DNA of 64,000 nucleotides, taken from the NCBI RefSeq assembly GCF_963676855.1, contig NZ_OY781460.1, positions 3,346,001 to 3,410,000 of the forward strand. Reading direction: 5' to 3'. The notes beneath the pieces were generated by a model. The model had not been told where the DNA came from and did not search any database. It saw only the letters and a list, made by a program, of their open reading frames with translations. Below are positions 8,556 through 18,011 of the stretch, piece by piece. The DNA comes from an uncultured Anaeromusa sp. Its GTDB lineage: Bacteria; Bacillota; Negativicutes; Anaeromusales; Anaeromusaceae. Position numbers and translations under genes: made by a program. Each line of letters begins with the position of its first letter. Positions within the stretch are counted from its first letter, which is position 1.

Positions 8556-9668
8556 CTAGTCTCCCCGATGCCGCCACCTCAATAACAGCGCCGAAGCTAA
8601 AGCGGTCAGCGGAATGGCCCAAATCAAACCAACACTACCAGTCATCGCCCGAGCAAATTCCGTAACAACACCGTTAAAGTTAATCACCTTTTCCACTAGC
8701 AGCTTGGGCTGCGCTGCCACTACCAACACTAACGGCAAACCCGTTCCCAAATAAGCTAAAATCAACGTATTAGACATAGCGCCCATTATATCTTTACCCA
8801 CATTCATGCCGCTTTTAAACAACTCTTGCCAAGAAAGATCGGGACAGGCTTTGTCCATCTCCCACTGTGCCGCCGCGATAGAAACAGCCACATCAATCAC
8901 AGCCCCCAAGGCGCCGATAAGCATGCCGGCAAAGAGAATGCCGTGAATATCAATCTGCTTGGCAAAGTGCAATTTAAGAGCCACCGCCTCTTCCGTCTCC
9001 ATGCCTGTCAAGTACAGCCAGTCAATAGCCCCCCATGATAATAAAGCTGCCACCAACACGCCCCCAAGGGTTCCAAAAAAAGCCGCCAACGATTTCAAAT
9101 TCCAACCGCTGACAAAAAGCAAGGTAATCGCCCCGGCTACCAGACAAAAACCAATTACCAGCAAATAGATATTCACTCCCGGCAGCAACAAGTTCGGCAC
9201 CAACCACGCCCAGAGTAAATATAACGTAATACCGATAACGCCCAGCGACTTAATGCCTACCCAACCGGCCAAAAGAATCAAGCTGAGCACAAATAAGCCC
9301 AGCAATACATACTGAAAGAGGCTGCGATCATAATCGCTGATATGATAGCTGCGCTTCCCCTGGAATTCCTCTACCGATAAAAGCACCTTGTCTCCAGTAT
9401 GTACCGGAATATCAAACTGCGTCTGTCCTGAAAACGCATTATAAACTTCTACAGTTTGGCCAGTTTCCGTACCTGTGGTAATTTCCACCTGCACCATTTG
9501 CCCTTTTTTCAAAACTAATTTGTTGTTTTCGCCAGTAGGCTGCAAGTCTACAGCTTGCCGAACTACGCCGTGCTGTAAGTCTTCCGTAGGCAAAGCCGGC
9601 GCCGCCCAAGTCAGTGGCTGCCACAGCAGGCATACTAACAACACCACCCCAAATCCGTATTTTCTCAT
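8556..9668 (-). CDS. YibE/F family membrane protein
   Basis: A 370-residue protein with a signal peptide (residues 1-23, ending ...LTWAAPA), an extracytoplasmic domain of about 90 residues, and then seven or eight membrane segments. The GXXGAVIDVAVSIA pattern and adjacent segments are typical of the YibE/F family, found widely in Firmicutes and without a proven function. The ATG at 9668 has GGAGGAGG 6 bases upstream. It lies between malic enzyme and DcuC on the same strand, but its own terminator and the hairpin at 9768 suggest a separate transcript. Confidence 0.85.
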   Translation of the reverse strand: MRKYGFGVVLLVCLLWQPLTWAAPALPTEDLQHGVVRQAVDLQPTGENNKLVLKKGQMVQVEITTGTETGQTVEVYNAFSGQTQFDIPVHTGDKVLLSVEEFQGKRSYHISDYDRSLFQYVLLGLFVLSLILLAGWVGIKSLGVIGITLYLLWAWLVPNLLLPGVNIYLLVIGFCLVAGAITLLFVSGWNLKSLAAFFGTLGGVLVAALLSWGAIDWLYLTGMETEEAVALKLHFAKQIDIHGILFAGMLIGALGAVIDVAVSIAAAQWEMDKACPDLSWQELFKSGMNVGKDIMGAMSNTLILAYLGTGLPLVLVVAAQPKLLVEKVINFNGVVTEFARAMTGSVGLIWAIPLTALASALLLRWRHRGD

Positions 9669-9767
9669 TACACTTCCTCCTCCAGGGAGTTGACAACTCC
9701 TGCTTACAAAGCATACTTCCTTCATATCCTCTATCGTATCACAAAACCACCAAAAGAAAACATAACA

Positions 9768-9801
9768 AATCCGGCAAGACACTACTAGTCTTGCCGGATT
9801 T
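9768..9801 (-). terminator. Terminator after the DcuC-family gene
   Basis: Arms of 13-14 bp (AATCCGGCAAGAC / GTCTTGCCGGATT) surround a 7-base loop. The T-run on the minus strand is interrupted. Confidence 0.75.
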
Positions 9802-9842
9802 ACCAATTTATCGAAACACGTTCTTACGATGCGACGAGTTCC

Positions 9843-11222
9843 TTAGTAAAAAAGAAAGAATGTTGCCGCCACATTGACGATCAAAGCTCCCGCCATAGGA
9901 ATTGCCGTACGTTTCACCACTTCCACCGGCGGCAAATTGGCCATACCGGATACAACGACAATAACCGCAGTAATCGGCGAAACCGCGCGTGCAATACTAG
10001 CGGCAAAATGCATCGGCAGCAGCATTAGCACCGGCGCTACCGACATTTTGGCTGCGACAACAGGCGTCAAGGAAGCAAACGCGAAAAACGGCGCATTGCC
10101 AGACCCCATAACTACCGAAGAAACCGCGATAATCCCCACCATGACGATAATCATACCTGCAGCACCCATGCCGCTGCTTTGGGCGCCGTTGATAATGGCG
10201 TCAATAGCACCAACCGTCCGCAGACCATGAGCAAAGGTTTCACCAGCCACAATCAAGGTGACTACATTGGCCAATTGCATGCCCATGCCATCAAAAAACA
10301 CCTGAATATCTTGAAATACTTTCTTACCGTCCCAGGACCGCAAGTATTCAATAACCATGGTCACAAACAAGCTGATCAGCATGGCTTTGACAATATCCAT
10401 CTTGACGCCTTTAATCAGCAAATCGCTAAATACCAAAATCAGAATCAGAGGTACGGTCGGTAACACTGCATAATACAGCGGCGGCAGAGGTTTTTCTTCC
10501 TCCTGGCGTGCATAAGATAGTAAAGAAGCGCTTTCCGCCGTATGGCCTTCCTTTTTATCAAGCCATTTTTGCACCGTATAATGCAGCACCGCAACTACCG
10601 CCATTACACAGAGTGCTACAGGAATCTGATATTGCGTCCAATAGGTCGTAATATCCAAGCCTGCGGTTGTCGCCGAAAGAATGCTTCCCGTATCCGCCGG
10701 ACTCCAATCCAAACACATGGTCGTACCGATCACAGCGGTCGCGGAAACACGGCTGACTCCTAAGCTGACCAAAATGGGAAACATCGTCACCATCAGCAGC
10801 ATCCCTAAGCCGGAGGCACTATTAATGAACAAGCCCAAAAATTGACCGATGATAAAAGCCGCAGCTAATACCACATACGGCGCTTTAAGAACCCCTAACG
10901 GCTTAATCGCGATTTTCACCAGCACCCGACTGGCGCCAATATGTTCCATATAGCGGGCAAAGCCACCTACTGCCATAATACTGAGTCCCAGACCCGCCGC
11001 CCGGGAGCTGAGCGTTTTGCGGATAAACTCAAACATGTCAAAGGGGACAAAACCGGTTGCCTCTTTAGCCGGCAGAATCGTCCCTACTCCCAACATCACC
11101 GCCCCGGCCATTAATACCATGCCACCAAAAAACAATACCGGCTGCGGCTTGTATTTCTTGACGATCATATAGCCGACCCAAATGGTCATGACCAACGCCA
11201 GCAACAATGCCATAATTACCAC
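9843..11222 (-). CDS. dcuC: C4-dicarboxylate carrier, DcuC family
   Basis: A 459-residue polytopic protein with about 12 membrane segments, the length and topology of DcuC. DcuC proteins exchange or export succinate, fumarate and malate in anaerobes. Polar intramembrane motifs such as INSASGLGM and GSGNAPFFAF, expected for this ion-transporter superfamily, are present. The start is GTG at 11220-11222, with CCTCC (GGAGG on the coding strand) 8 bases away; the ATG four codons in would be too far. A related YfcC-type assignment is possible. Malic enzyme upstream in the cluster fits a C4-dicarboxylate role. Confidence 0.85.
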   Translation of the reverse strand: MVIMALLLALVMTIWVGYMIVKKYKPQPVLFFGGMVLMAGAVMLGVGTILPAKEATGFVPFDMFEFIRKTLSSRAAGLGLSIMAVGGFARYMEHIGASRVLVKIAIKPLGVLKAPYVVLAAAFIIGQFLGLFINSASGLGMLLMVTMFPILVSLGVSRVSATAVIGTTMCLDWSPADTGSILSATTAGLDITTYWTQYQIPVALCVMAVVAVLHYTVQKWLDKKEGHTAESASLLSYARQEEEKPLPPLYYAVLPTVPLILILVFSDLLIKGVKMDIVKAMLISLFVTMVIEYLRSWDGKKVFQDIQVFFDGMGMQLANVVTLIVAGETFAHGLRTVGAIDAIINGAQSSGMGAAGMIIVMVGIIAVSSVVMGSGNAPFFAFASLTPVVAAKMSVAPVLMLLPMHFAASIARAVSPITAVIVVVSGMANLPPVEVVKRTAIPMAGALIVNVAATFFLFY

Positions 11223-11513
11223 GTGTAAAAACCTCCTTATTTATTTCAGTATTTCGCTCCTGCAACTTACACACTTTCTCGAAAATTCGCTATTACCGTC
11301 AATTTTCCTTTTCAGCTTATTTATCCTTAAAACTAGCTATTTCCATGCACATTCCACTCACCAAGGACATTATTCGCTAATACGCATGTATTTGCATTCA
11401 TTTTATTTCAAAATTCCATTTTCATCTTTTCTTTGCAAAAGCCGTCTTCTGTAAAAACAACTATCACCGTCTCCACAAGAAGAGCTTTGCACTTATTTTT
11501 TTGTTACTCCTTG
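11223..11513. other. AT-rich intergenic region upstream of dcuC
   Basis: This stretch of about 290 bases separates dcuC from the HD-GYP gene. It is strongly pyrimidine-rich on the plus strand and must contain the dcuC promoter. I could not find a convincing pair of boxes, an ORF with a ribosome binding site or a stable hairpin. Confidence 0.5.
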
Positions 11514-11551
11514 GCAAAAAATATAGCGCCCGGCTAAAAAGCCCGAGCGCC
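11514..11551 (-). terminator. Terminator overlapping the end of the HD-GYP gene
   Basis: On the minus strand a GC-rich stem of about 10 bp (GGCGCTCGGGC / GCCGGGCGC) is followed by TATATTTTTT. The left arm lies within the last codons of the gene. Confidence 0.85.
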
Positions 11552-12190
11552 AGAATCTTGTTCTTCCGCAACCACAATCCCAAAACGTTCCTCTAAAAAT
11601 TCCAAAAAGCAATCAGTCAGCACCGGATCAAACTGGCCTCCTCGGCAGCGCAGAAGCTCGCACAAACAAGACGGAATATCCACCGGTTTGCGATAGCATC
11701 GATGCGTTGTCATTGCGTCAAACGTATCGCACAAAGCCAGCATTCGACTATACAAAGGTATGTCCTTCCCCTTCATTTGATCAGGGTATCCTCGTCCGTC
11801 AAAACGTTCGTGGTGATGCCTAATAATATCAGCTACACACTGCGCCCCTTCTACCTGCAAGAGCAACTTTTCTCCTGCTGCCGCATGTTGACGCATAATT
11901 GCAAACTCTTCATCGCTTAAGCGCCCTGCTTTAGTCAAGACTTCCGCCGGAACTGAAATTTTACCCACATCATGTACCAACCCCACCAAATACGCCAAGG
12001 TAATTTCTTCCGAATTCAAGCCCATCTGCGTCGCCAAGCCAGCCATCAATTCCCCCACATGCTCCGCATGCATCTCTGTATAGGGATCACAATAATAAAT
12101 TTGATGACGAAAGGCTTCCATTTTTTCCATGTTCACTTGCTCCAGCAGCCTTGTATGCGGAACTGCCTGCATGGTTTTTGCCTTTTGCAT
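11534..12190 (-). CDS. HD-GYP domain c-di-GMP phosphodiesterase
   Basis: A 218-residue stand-alone HD-GYP protein. The HD pair is at residues 73-74 (HDVGKI), and HHERFDGRGYP at about 126-136 carries the GYP signature with all ligands. It should hydrolyse cyclic di-GMP. The ATG at 12190 follows GAGAGGAG at 10 bases. There is no sensor domain, so input must come from partner proteins. It is downstream of a VOC gene and a soluble chemoreceptor on the same strand, which may be its operon. Confidence 0.9.
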   Translation of the reverse strand: MQKAKTMQAVPHTRLLEQVNMEKMEAFRHQIYYCDPYTEMHAEHVGELMAGLATQMGLNSEEITLAYLVGLVHDVGKISVPAEVLTKAGRLSDEEFAIMRQHAAAGEKLLLQVEGAQCVADIIRHHHERFDGRGYPDQMKGKDIPLYSRMLALCDTFDAMTTHRCYRKPVDIPSCLCELLRCRGGQFDPVLTDCFLEFLEERFGIVVAEEQDSGARAF

Positions 12191-12251
12191 AAAAAAGCTG
12201 CTCCTCTCAGGAAACCTTGCAAAATCGGCCTGCACGAATGGCCTCAGTTCA

Positions 12252-12620
12252 TCAGCTGCGCTTCGGAAGAACTTCCAACCAGTAGCCGTCCGGATCCTGG
12301 ATGAAATAAATACCCATTTCTTTATTTTCGTAACAAATACAGCCCATTTCCGTATGTAAAGCATGGGCCGCTTCAAAGTTATCGGCTTCAAACGCAAGAT
12401 GTATCTCATTATCTCCCAAATTATACGGTTCTGTACGATCTTTCAACCAAGTAAGCTCCAGCAAATGCGGTGTTTGACCGCCATCGCCCAAATACACCAA
12501 AATAAAGCCTGGCCGCTCCTTGCGACGACTTTCCCTAAGGCCCAGCGCTTTCTGGTAAAATTCCATACTGCGCTCCAAATTTAACACATTGATATTATTA
12601 TGCAGAAATTTAAAGTTCAT
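12252..12620 (-). CDS. VOC-family (glyoxalase I-like) protein
   Basis: A 122-residue protein with the paired beta-alpha-beta-beta-beta modules of the vicinal oxygen chelate fold. Candidate metal ligands are a His near residue 7, an acidic residue in the HLLEL segment, His in IHLAFE and Glu in YWLEV, as in lactoylglutathione lyase-like proteins. The opening pattern LNLERSMEFYQKALG is typical of the glyoxalase I branch. GGAGG lies 7 bases before the ATG. It could detoxify methylglyoxal or act on another substrate. Confidence 0.85.
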   Translation of the reverse strand: MNFKFLHNNINVLNLERSMEFYQKALGLRESRRKERPGFILVYLGDGGQTPHLLELTWLKDRTEPYNLGDNEIHLAFEADNFEAAHALHTEMGCICYENKEMGIYFIQDPDGYWLEVLPKRS

Positions 12621-12638
12621 AGCGATTCCTCCTGCTAT

Positions 12639-13466
12639 TTATTCTTCCGTCAAATCATTAGCCAGACCATCCAAATCTCGGGCTACAGCCAAGGCTTCCT
12701 GCACCGCTTCGGCAATACCGGATACCGCCTGCGCCACTTGCGCCAAATTACCGCTGATGCGCTGAATTTCCTCATAGGTCCTGCCGCTGTCGGTCTCAAC
12801 CGCTTTCAAAATCCCGTCAATTTTTTGAATGGATTCCGAACTACTGGTAGCCAATTTACGTATTTCCTCGGCTACCACGCCGAAGCCGCGCCCCGCCTCG
12901 CCAACTCGAGCCGCTTCAATGGCCGCGTTCAAGCCCAGCAAATTCGTCTGTCCAGCTACATTGCGAATCAAAGTCAGTACTTGTCCAGTATCCTTGGTCC
13001 GGCGCTGCGATTCCTGCGACATTTCCGCCAACCCCCGCGTTACCGCTGCCATCTCCTCGGTCTGTGCCGTCACTTCTTGGCTGGTACTAGCCAAAAGGTT
13101 AATGTTATCCATCAGTTTGTTAGCCATATCTTTCAAGGCATCTTGACGGGCAACTGCAGTCTGAAAGGAAATCGCGCCTACCACACGGCCCTCTTCTTGT
13201 ACCGGCAGCGCCGTAGCAATAAAGGGAGTCCCCCACAACTCTTTATCCTGTCGCTTAACAACGCGTTTTCGTAGTCGAACCGCGTCCGCTAAGACCATGC
13301 CCTCGCGCAGAGGAGCTCCCGTCGGAACTTTCAAATCCAACGTCCGCCCGGGGTTATAGTAAATAATTTTTTCGCAATCACTGACGCTTAGTCCGACATC
13401 CGTGTCAGCCATTGCCTCCCTAATTGTCGGCAATAAGGCAACCAGCTTTTCCAATGTATCCGCCAT
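12639..13466 (-). CDS. Soluble methyl-accepting chemotaxis-type signalling protein
   Basis: A 275-residue cytoplasmic receptor with no membrane segment. Residues 1-115 form a small PAS-like sensor domain (related to the sensor of PAS/MCP proteins that start with a short DTDVGLSV segment). Residues 120-275 form a coiled signalling domain with the chemoreceptor tip [20 protein letters not shown]. The ATG at 13466 is 11 bases after AGGAAGG; a GTG at 13478 overlaps that site. The full tip predicts interaction with CheA/CheW. The neighbouring HD-GYP gene suggests a signalling cluster. Confidence 0.85.
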   Translation of the reverse strand: MADTLEKLVALLPTIREAMADTDVGLSVSDCEKIIYYNPGRTLDLKVPTGAPLREGMVLADAVRLRKRVVKRQDKELWGTPFIATALPVQEEGRVVGAISFQTAVARQDALKDMANKLMDNINLLASTSQEVTAQTEEMAAVTRGLAEMSQESQRRTKDTGQVLTLIRNVAGQTNLLGLNAAIEAARVGEAGRGFGVVAEEIRKLATSSSESIQKIDGILKAVETDSGRTYEEIQRISGNLAQVAQAVSGIAEAVQEALAVARDLDGLANDLTEE

Positions 13467-13695
13467 TTTGTTTTGCACCTTCCTGGCCAGACCGGGCCTT
13501 TAGTTTCTTTTTCTTCCTATTCGCATCAATCCTTCCATTTTCCTGCTGCTTCAACTCCTGAAATACCGGAAAAACTATTCTCTGTTCCAGAACGGACAAG
13601 AAGCACTTCTCCTTTCATTGATACGGAGAAGGATTTTTGCAAACGAATGAGAACTCTTATTAAAACACTCTTTGCAAAGAAAGAAGGCGACAACC

Positions 13696-15132
13696 ATGTA
13701 TGACGTTTGTATCATCGGCGCTGGTGTTGTCGGCGCCAACCTCGCCCGAGAATTATCCCGCTATCAACTCATGGTCTGTGTCTTAGACCGTGAAGATGAT
13801 GTCAGCTGCGGTTGTTCCAAAGCCAACAGCGGCATCGTACATGGAGGATATTCCGATAAACCCGGTACGCTGAAAGCCGAGCTTTGCGTAAAAGGAAACC
13901 GCATGTACGCCCAGTTGGATGCGGAACTGCATTTTGGTTACCGGGAAATCGGCTCTTATGTGCTGGCTTTTGATCAGGAAAGCTTAGCAACGCTGCAACG
14001 TCTCTACGAGCAGGGCCAGCAAAACGGCGTCGGCGGTTTGGAACTAATCGACGGCGAAGAAATGCGCCGCAGGGAACCCCATGTCAGCACAGAGGTGACC
14101 GGCGCGTTATATTGCGCTCAAGCAGGAGTTACCTCTCCTTATGAATTTGTCATTGCTTTAATGGAAAACGCCGTAGCTAACGGTGTAGACCTCAAGCTCC
14201 GCCACGAAGTACTGCAGTTGGAAAAACGATCTGATCATTTTCTTATTACTACTACCCATGGAGCGCTAAGCTCCCGTTATGTAATCAATGCCGCCGGCGC
14301 CCACAGCGACAACATTGCCGCCATGGCTGGCCTAAAGGATTACCAGATTACGCCTCGCCGCGGACAATACCTTCTTCTATCTAAATCTCAAAACTACTTA
14401 GCAAATTCCGTCATCTTCCAAGTGCCCACTGCTCTTGGTAAAGGCATTTTAGTAACCCCCACTTACCACGGCAATCTTATGCTAGGACCGAACGCCGAAG
14501 AAATTGATGACAAAGAGGACGTCAGTACCGACGAAGAAACGCTGCGCTTCATCGCCCAAACGGCCCGCCTGTCGGTTCCTGGATTCGATATGCGCCAAGC
14601 CTTAACATCCTTTGCCGGCAACCGACCGGTATCAAATCAAAAGGACTGGGTAATTGATGCCTCTCGCCTTCCCGGCCTGATCAACCTCATCGGCATTGAC
14701 TCTCCCGGCCTGACCTCTTCCCCCGCCATCGCCTTGAAGGTAGTCGCGCTGCTCCAAGCCAGCGGCCTAAGCCTGAAATCAAAACAAAACTTTCAACCGC
14801 ACCGCGCTCCCATCATCCGCCCCAAAAGTGAAGACTTCCAGGGAACTACGACACATAGCGACCCGGCACTTCATCTCATCTGCCGCTGCGAAAACGTTAC
14901 GGAAGCGGAAATCCTGGACTGCTTCCGCCGCGGCCTCCCCGTCCTCTCTGTCGACGCCGTTAAACGCCGTACCCGGGCGGGCATGGGCCTGTGCCAAGGA
15001 ACGTTCTGCGGTCCCAGGGTTCGCACGCTTCTAGCGCAGGAGCTGCAAATGAAAGAGCAAGATATTCCACAGCGCGGTCATTCTTCCACTTTAGCGGAGC
15101 GAGCTCGTAAAACAGAATTGAAGAAGTTATAA
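13696..15132 (+). CDS. GlpA-like FAD-dependent oxidoreductase with C-terminal [2Fe-2S] BFD-like domain
   Basis: A 478-residue protein with an N-terminal FAD site (GAGVVGANLARELSR, residues 8-22), a DAO-type substrate domain and a C-terminal BFD-like domain. The latter has cysteines in CRCE (about 402-404) and CQGTFC (about 437-442) that bind a [2Fe-2S] cluster. It resembles the anaerobic glycerol-3-phosphate dehydrogenase or 2-hydroxyglutarate oxidase group. The ATG at 13696 follows AAGAAGGCG. It is followed after 14 bases by an MFS gene, an operon that could import and oxidise one substrate. No GlpB or GlpC partner is adjacent, so the electron acceptor is unclear. Confidence 0.85.
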   Translation: MYDVCIIGAGVVGANLARELSRYQLMVCVLDREDDVSCGCSKANSGIVHGGYSDKPGTLKAELCVKGNRMYAQLDAELHFGYREIGSYVLAFDQESLATLQRLYEQGQQNGVGGLELIDGEEMRRREPHVSTEVTGALYCAQAGVTSPYEFVIALMENAVANGVDLKLRHEVLQLEKRSDHFLITTTHGALSSRYVINAAGAHSDNIAAMAGLKDYQITPRRGQYLLLSKSQNYLANSVIFQVPTALGKGILVTPTYHGNLMLGPNAEEIDDKEDVSTDEETLRFIAQTARLSVPGFDMRQALTSFAGNRPVSNQKDWVIDASRLPGLINLIGIDSPGLTSSPAIALKVVALLQASGLSLKSKQNFQPHRAPIIRPKSEDFQGTTTHSDPALHLICRCENVTEAEILDCFRRGLPVLSVDAVKRRTRAGMGLCQGTFCGPRVRTLLAQELQMKEQDIPQRGHSSTLAERARKTELKKL

Positions 15133-15146
15133 GGAGTTTTTTATTC

Positions 15147-16286
15147 ATGAATCGTCGTTCCATCGCTTGGCTGACTAGCGGCCATTTTTTTACCGATCTC
15201 AACCAAGGTGCTTTGCCGGCTCTGCTGCCGTTTCTCATGACAGAACACCAACTCAGTTACGCTGCGGCAGCAGGTTTAATGTTCGCTAATAGCTTGACTT
15301 CTTCGATTATCCAGCCGCTCTTCGGGTTTTACGCTGACCGCCTGGACAGGCCCCGGCTCATGCCGTGGGCCGTCCTCCTTGCCGGGCTAGGCTTAGCTCT
15401 CCTTGGCTGGGTAGACTCTTATACTGCCATGTTCTTAGCGGTGGCCGTAAGCGGCATAGGGGTAGCCGCCTTCCACCCGGAAGCGGCGCGCCTATCCAAT
15501 CTGGCCGCGGGCGACAAAAAAGCCACAGGCATCGGCCTTTTCGGCATTGGCGGCAACGCTGGCTTTGCCGTCGGACCTTTGCTTGGAACCTTCCTTGTCT
15601 TGGCTGGCGGCTTAAAAAGCACTGTCTTTTTTCTGATTCCAGCCATTTGTGTCTGCTTTTTTCTACAGCAGCGCATGCGGCAATTCGGCAGCCTAAGCGT
15701 CAAAGCCGCCGCTGCCGACGTACAAAGCGCACCAGACAACTGGCCTGCCTTTGGCCGCTTGTCTATTGTCGTCATTTGCCGTTCTATTCTTTTCGCCGGC
15801 CTAAATACATTCATCCCGCTTTACTGGATTCATGTGCTTCTCCAAAGCCACACGGCTGGCAGCAGCGCCTTGACCGTTCTCTTTAGCGTTGGCGTAATCG
15901 GTACTTTCTTTGGTGGCCGCTGGGCGGATCACTATGGTTATCTGCGGGTTATCCGCACAGGTTACCTGCTTCTTATCCCTATTCTCCTGCTCTTTGTTTC
16001 TACAGAAGAGCCAACGTTAGCCATGCTCTTACTCATCCCCATCGGCATGAGTCTTTTTGCACCCTATAGCCCTACGGTCGTTCTCGGACAAAAGTATCTG
16101 CCTAAACGCATGGGCTTTGCCTCCGGAATCACCTTAGGCCTTGCAGTCAGCGTCGGCGGCATAGCGGCGCCAGGATTAGGATGGCTCGCTGACCAATACG
16201 GTCTTGGTTTCTCTTTCACCATCTTAACCATATTGCCTGTCATCGCCGCGTTAGCCTCTTATTCGCTGCCAAAACCTACGGAATAA
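15147..16286 (+). CDS. MFS transporter, fosmidomycin-resistance (Fsr) type
   Basis: A 379-residue protein with 12 predicted membrane segments. The N-terminal pattern SGHFFTDLNQGALPALLPF and the AAFHPEAARL motif in segment 4/5 are typical of the Fsr subfamily of major facilitator exporters. AAGGAG lies 9 bases before the ATG. It probably forms an operon with the oxidoreductase upstream. The real substrate is unknown; resistance to fosmidomycin is the trait after which the family is named, not evidence here. Confidence 0.85.
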   Translation: MNRRSIAWLTSGHFFTDLNQGALPALLPFLMTEHQLSYAAAAGLMFANSLTSSIIQPLFGFYADRLDRPRLMPWAVLLAGLGLALLGWVDSYTAMFLAVAVSGIGVAAFHPEAARLSNLAAGDKKATGIGLFGIGGNAGFAVGPLLGTFLVLAGGLKSTVFFLIPAICVCFFLQQRMRQFGSLSVKAAAADVQSAPDNWPAFGRLSIVVICRSILFAGLNTFIPLYWIHVLLQSHTAGSSALTVLFSVGVIGTFFGGRWADHYGYLRVIRTGYLLLIPILLLFVSTEEPTLAMLLLIPIGMSLFAPYSPTVVLGQKYLPKRMGFASGITLGLAVSVGGIAAPGLGWLADQYGLGFSFTILTILPVIAALASYSLPKPTE

Positions 16287-16622
16287 TCACAATAGAAACA
16301 AATCTGCTAGAGAGCCGTTTCTTAAATGTCCTACCAATGTTAGACAGTACAACCTACTGAAAAAAAAGTTGGGAAAGATATTTATGTTACTGGCTCTTTT
16401 TATTTAATTTACATTCATTTTCGAACTTCTTCATTAAGCATTGCTTTTCTGTAACTTTACAAGTATACTCAATATTATTTCGTTAGTTTTTCTTTTGTAT
16501 GCAAACAGTAGCTCTTTGTTTTTCCACTTGCAGTATCTTTACTTTTCTTCTTATTTCACATCATATCTGTAATTCTCACAGTTTTATTTATTTTTCTATT
16601 TATTTATTTTTATTTGTTATCG
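16287..16622. other. AT-rich intergenic region with a possible multi-stem RNA fold
   Basis: Between the MFS gene and the hydrogenase promoter, positions 16310-16405 can form an outer stem AGAGCC / GGCTCT followed by TTTTTATTT. It encloses a CAGTA / TACTG hairpin and a weaker GTC / GAC hairpin. This may be an unusually large terminator of the MFS gene. Nothing else is recognisable, and the remaining sequence is very T-rich. Confidence 0.4.
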
Positions 16623-16652
16623 TTGACACTTTCTCTTTGTATACACTATCCT
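16623..16652 (+). promoter_or_regulatory. Promoter of the hydrogenase operon
   Basis: A perfect TTGACA (16623-16628), an 18-base spacer and TATCCT (16647-16652) lie 86 bases upstream of the hydA start. Confidence 0.65.
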
Positions 16653-16738
16653 GTAAGCAAAGTTAAAAAAATACTATTTCGTTTTCTATTCATCTCATCC
16701 GTAACGTCGCTCGCAAGGCAGAGGAGGTATCCATCCCG

Positions 16739-17998
16739 GTGAAAAGCTTTCAATCCCAGGAGCAAACCCGGATCATAGCCATTGACAAGCAAAAATGCAA
16801 AGGCTGTGATTCCTGTAAGCAATTCTGTCCTACGCAGGCTATTGATGGAAAATATGGAGCTGTCCACCGCATTGATCCCGAAAAATGTATTTTTTGCGGT
16901 CAATGCTTAGTTAATTGCCCATTTGGAGCTCCGCAAGACACCATGGATCCGATAGATTCTCTCATTGAAAAGTTAAAAGATAGTCGCACAACGGTAGTTG
17001 CGACTATTGCTCCCGCCGTCCGCGTAGCCATCGGCGAAGAATTCGGCTTTGAACCAGGCTCTTTGCTAACGGAAAAGCTCTATGGAGCACTCAAAAAAGC
17101 CGGCTTTAAAATTTTAGATACCAACTTCACAGCAGACCAAACTATTTTAGAAGAAGGCAGCGAATTAGTAGCCAAAATCCGTCACTACCTTTTGGGTGAA
17201 CCAGCCGCTCATCAGCTCGGCCCCTTGCCTCAGTTCACCTCTTGCTGCCCTGCGTGGATACGCTACATAGAGTTGAATCATCCCAAGCTATTGCCCAATC
17301 TCTCCAGCGCGAAATCCCCTATGATGATGGCTGGCGCCCTAGCCAAAACCTACGGCGCTAAAGAAATTTGGAAGACGGCTCCAGAATTGGTCTACGTGGT
17401 AGGCGTCATGCCCTGCACGGCGAAAAAATTCGAAGCGTCACGTCCAGAATTTCACAGCGCTGCCGCGTACTGGCGCAAACAAGGAAGCAGCTCCGATTAT
17501 CCAGACATTGATACCGTACTCACGACTCGTGATTTAGCTCGCCTGTTGCGCAAGCTGAACATCGACTTCCGTCAAACCGCCGAATTTACCGATGCCGATA
17601 ATCCCTTAGCTCAATACAGCGGCGCCGGCACTATTTTCGGCAACACCGGCGGCGTCATGGAAGCCGCCCTGCGTTCCGCCTACTACCTCCTCACCGGCAA
17701 AGAACTGGCCAATTTGACTTTAAACCCCGTGCGGGGGCTCAACGGAGTCAAGGATGCCTCCATTACCTTGACCGATGCCAAAACCGGCAAGGAACTCACC
17801 TTGCGCGTAGCGGTAGTCCATGGCTTAAAAGAAAACATTGAACCTCTTTTGGCACAGGTAGAGGCCGGAAACTCTCCCTACCATTTCATTGAAGTAATGA
17901 ATTGCCCCGGCGGCTGCATTAACGGCGGCGGCCAGCCCATCTACCCTATGGGCACGTCGTGGATTGACAAATACAAGCCCATGCTGCCCTGGAATTAA
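16739..17998 (+). CDS. hydA: [FeFe]-hydrogenase catalytic subunit
   Basis: A 419-residue hydrogenase with two [4Fe-4S] ferredoxin motifs (cysteines 20-30 and 50-60). The three H-cluster motifs follow: TSCCPAW (167-173), MPCTAKKFE (224-232) and NCPGGCINGGGQP (388-400). All cluster cysteines are present. The start is GTG at 16739 behind GAGGAGG. It has no signal peptide of its own; the next gene encodes a Tat-signal small subunit, so the pair should be exported together as in Desulfovibrio-type periplasmic hydrogenases. HydEFG maturases are not in the window. Confidence 0.95.
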   Translation: MKSFQSQEQTRIIAIDKQKCKGCDSCKQFCPTQAIDGKYGAVHRIDPEKCIFCGQCLVNCPFGAPQDTMDPIDSLIEKLKDSRTTVVATIAPAVRVAIGEEFGFEPGSLLTEKLYGALKKAGFKILDTNFTADQTILEEGSELVAKIRHYLLGEPAAHQLGPLPQFTSCCPAWIRYIELNHPKLLPNLSSAKSPMMMAGALAKTYGAKEIWKTAPELVYVVGVMPCTAKKFEASRPEFHSAAAYWRKQGSSSDYPDIDTVLTTRDLARLLRKLNIDFRQTAEFTDADNPLAQYSGAGTIFGNTGGVMEAALRSAYYLLTGKELANLTLNPVRGLNGVKDASITLTDAKTGKELTLRVAVVHGLKENIEPLLAQVEAGNSPYHFIEVMNCPGGCINGGGQPIYPMGTSWIDKYKPMLPWN

Positions 17999-18011
17999 GG
18001 AGGATTAAGCT

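Noticed and set aside
12600-13274. A 224-codon open frame on the plus strand
   Set aside because: It is antisense to the soluble chemoreceptor gene, whose signalling tip motif is unmistakable.
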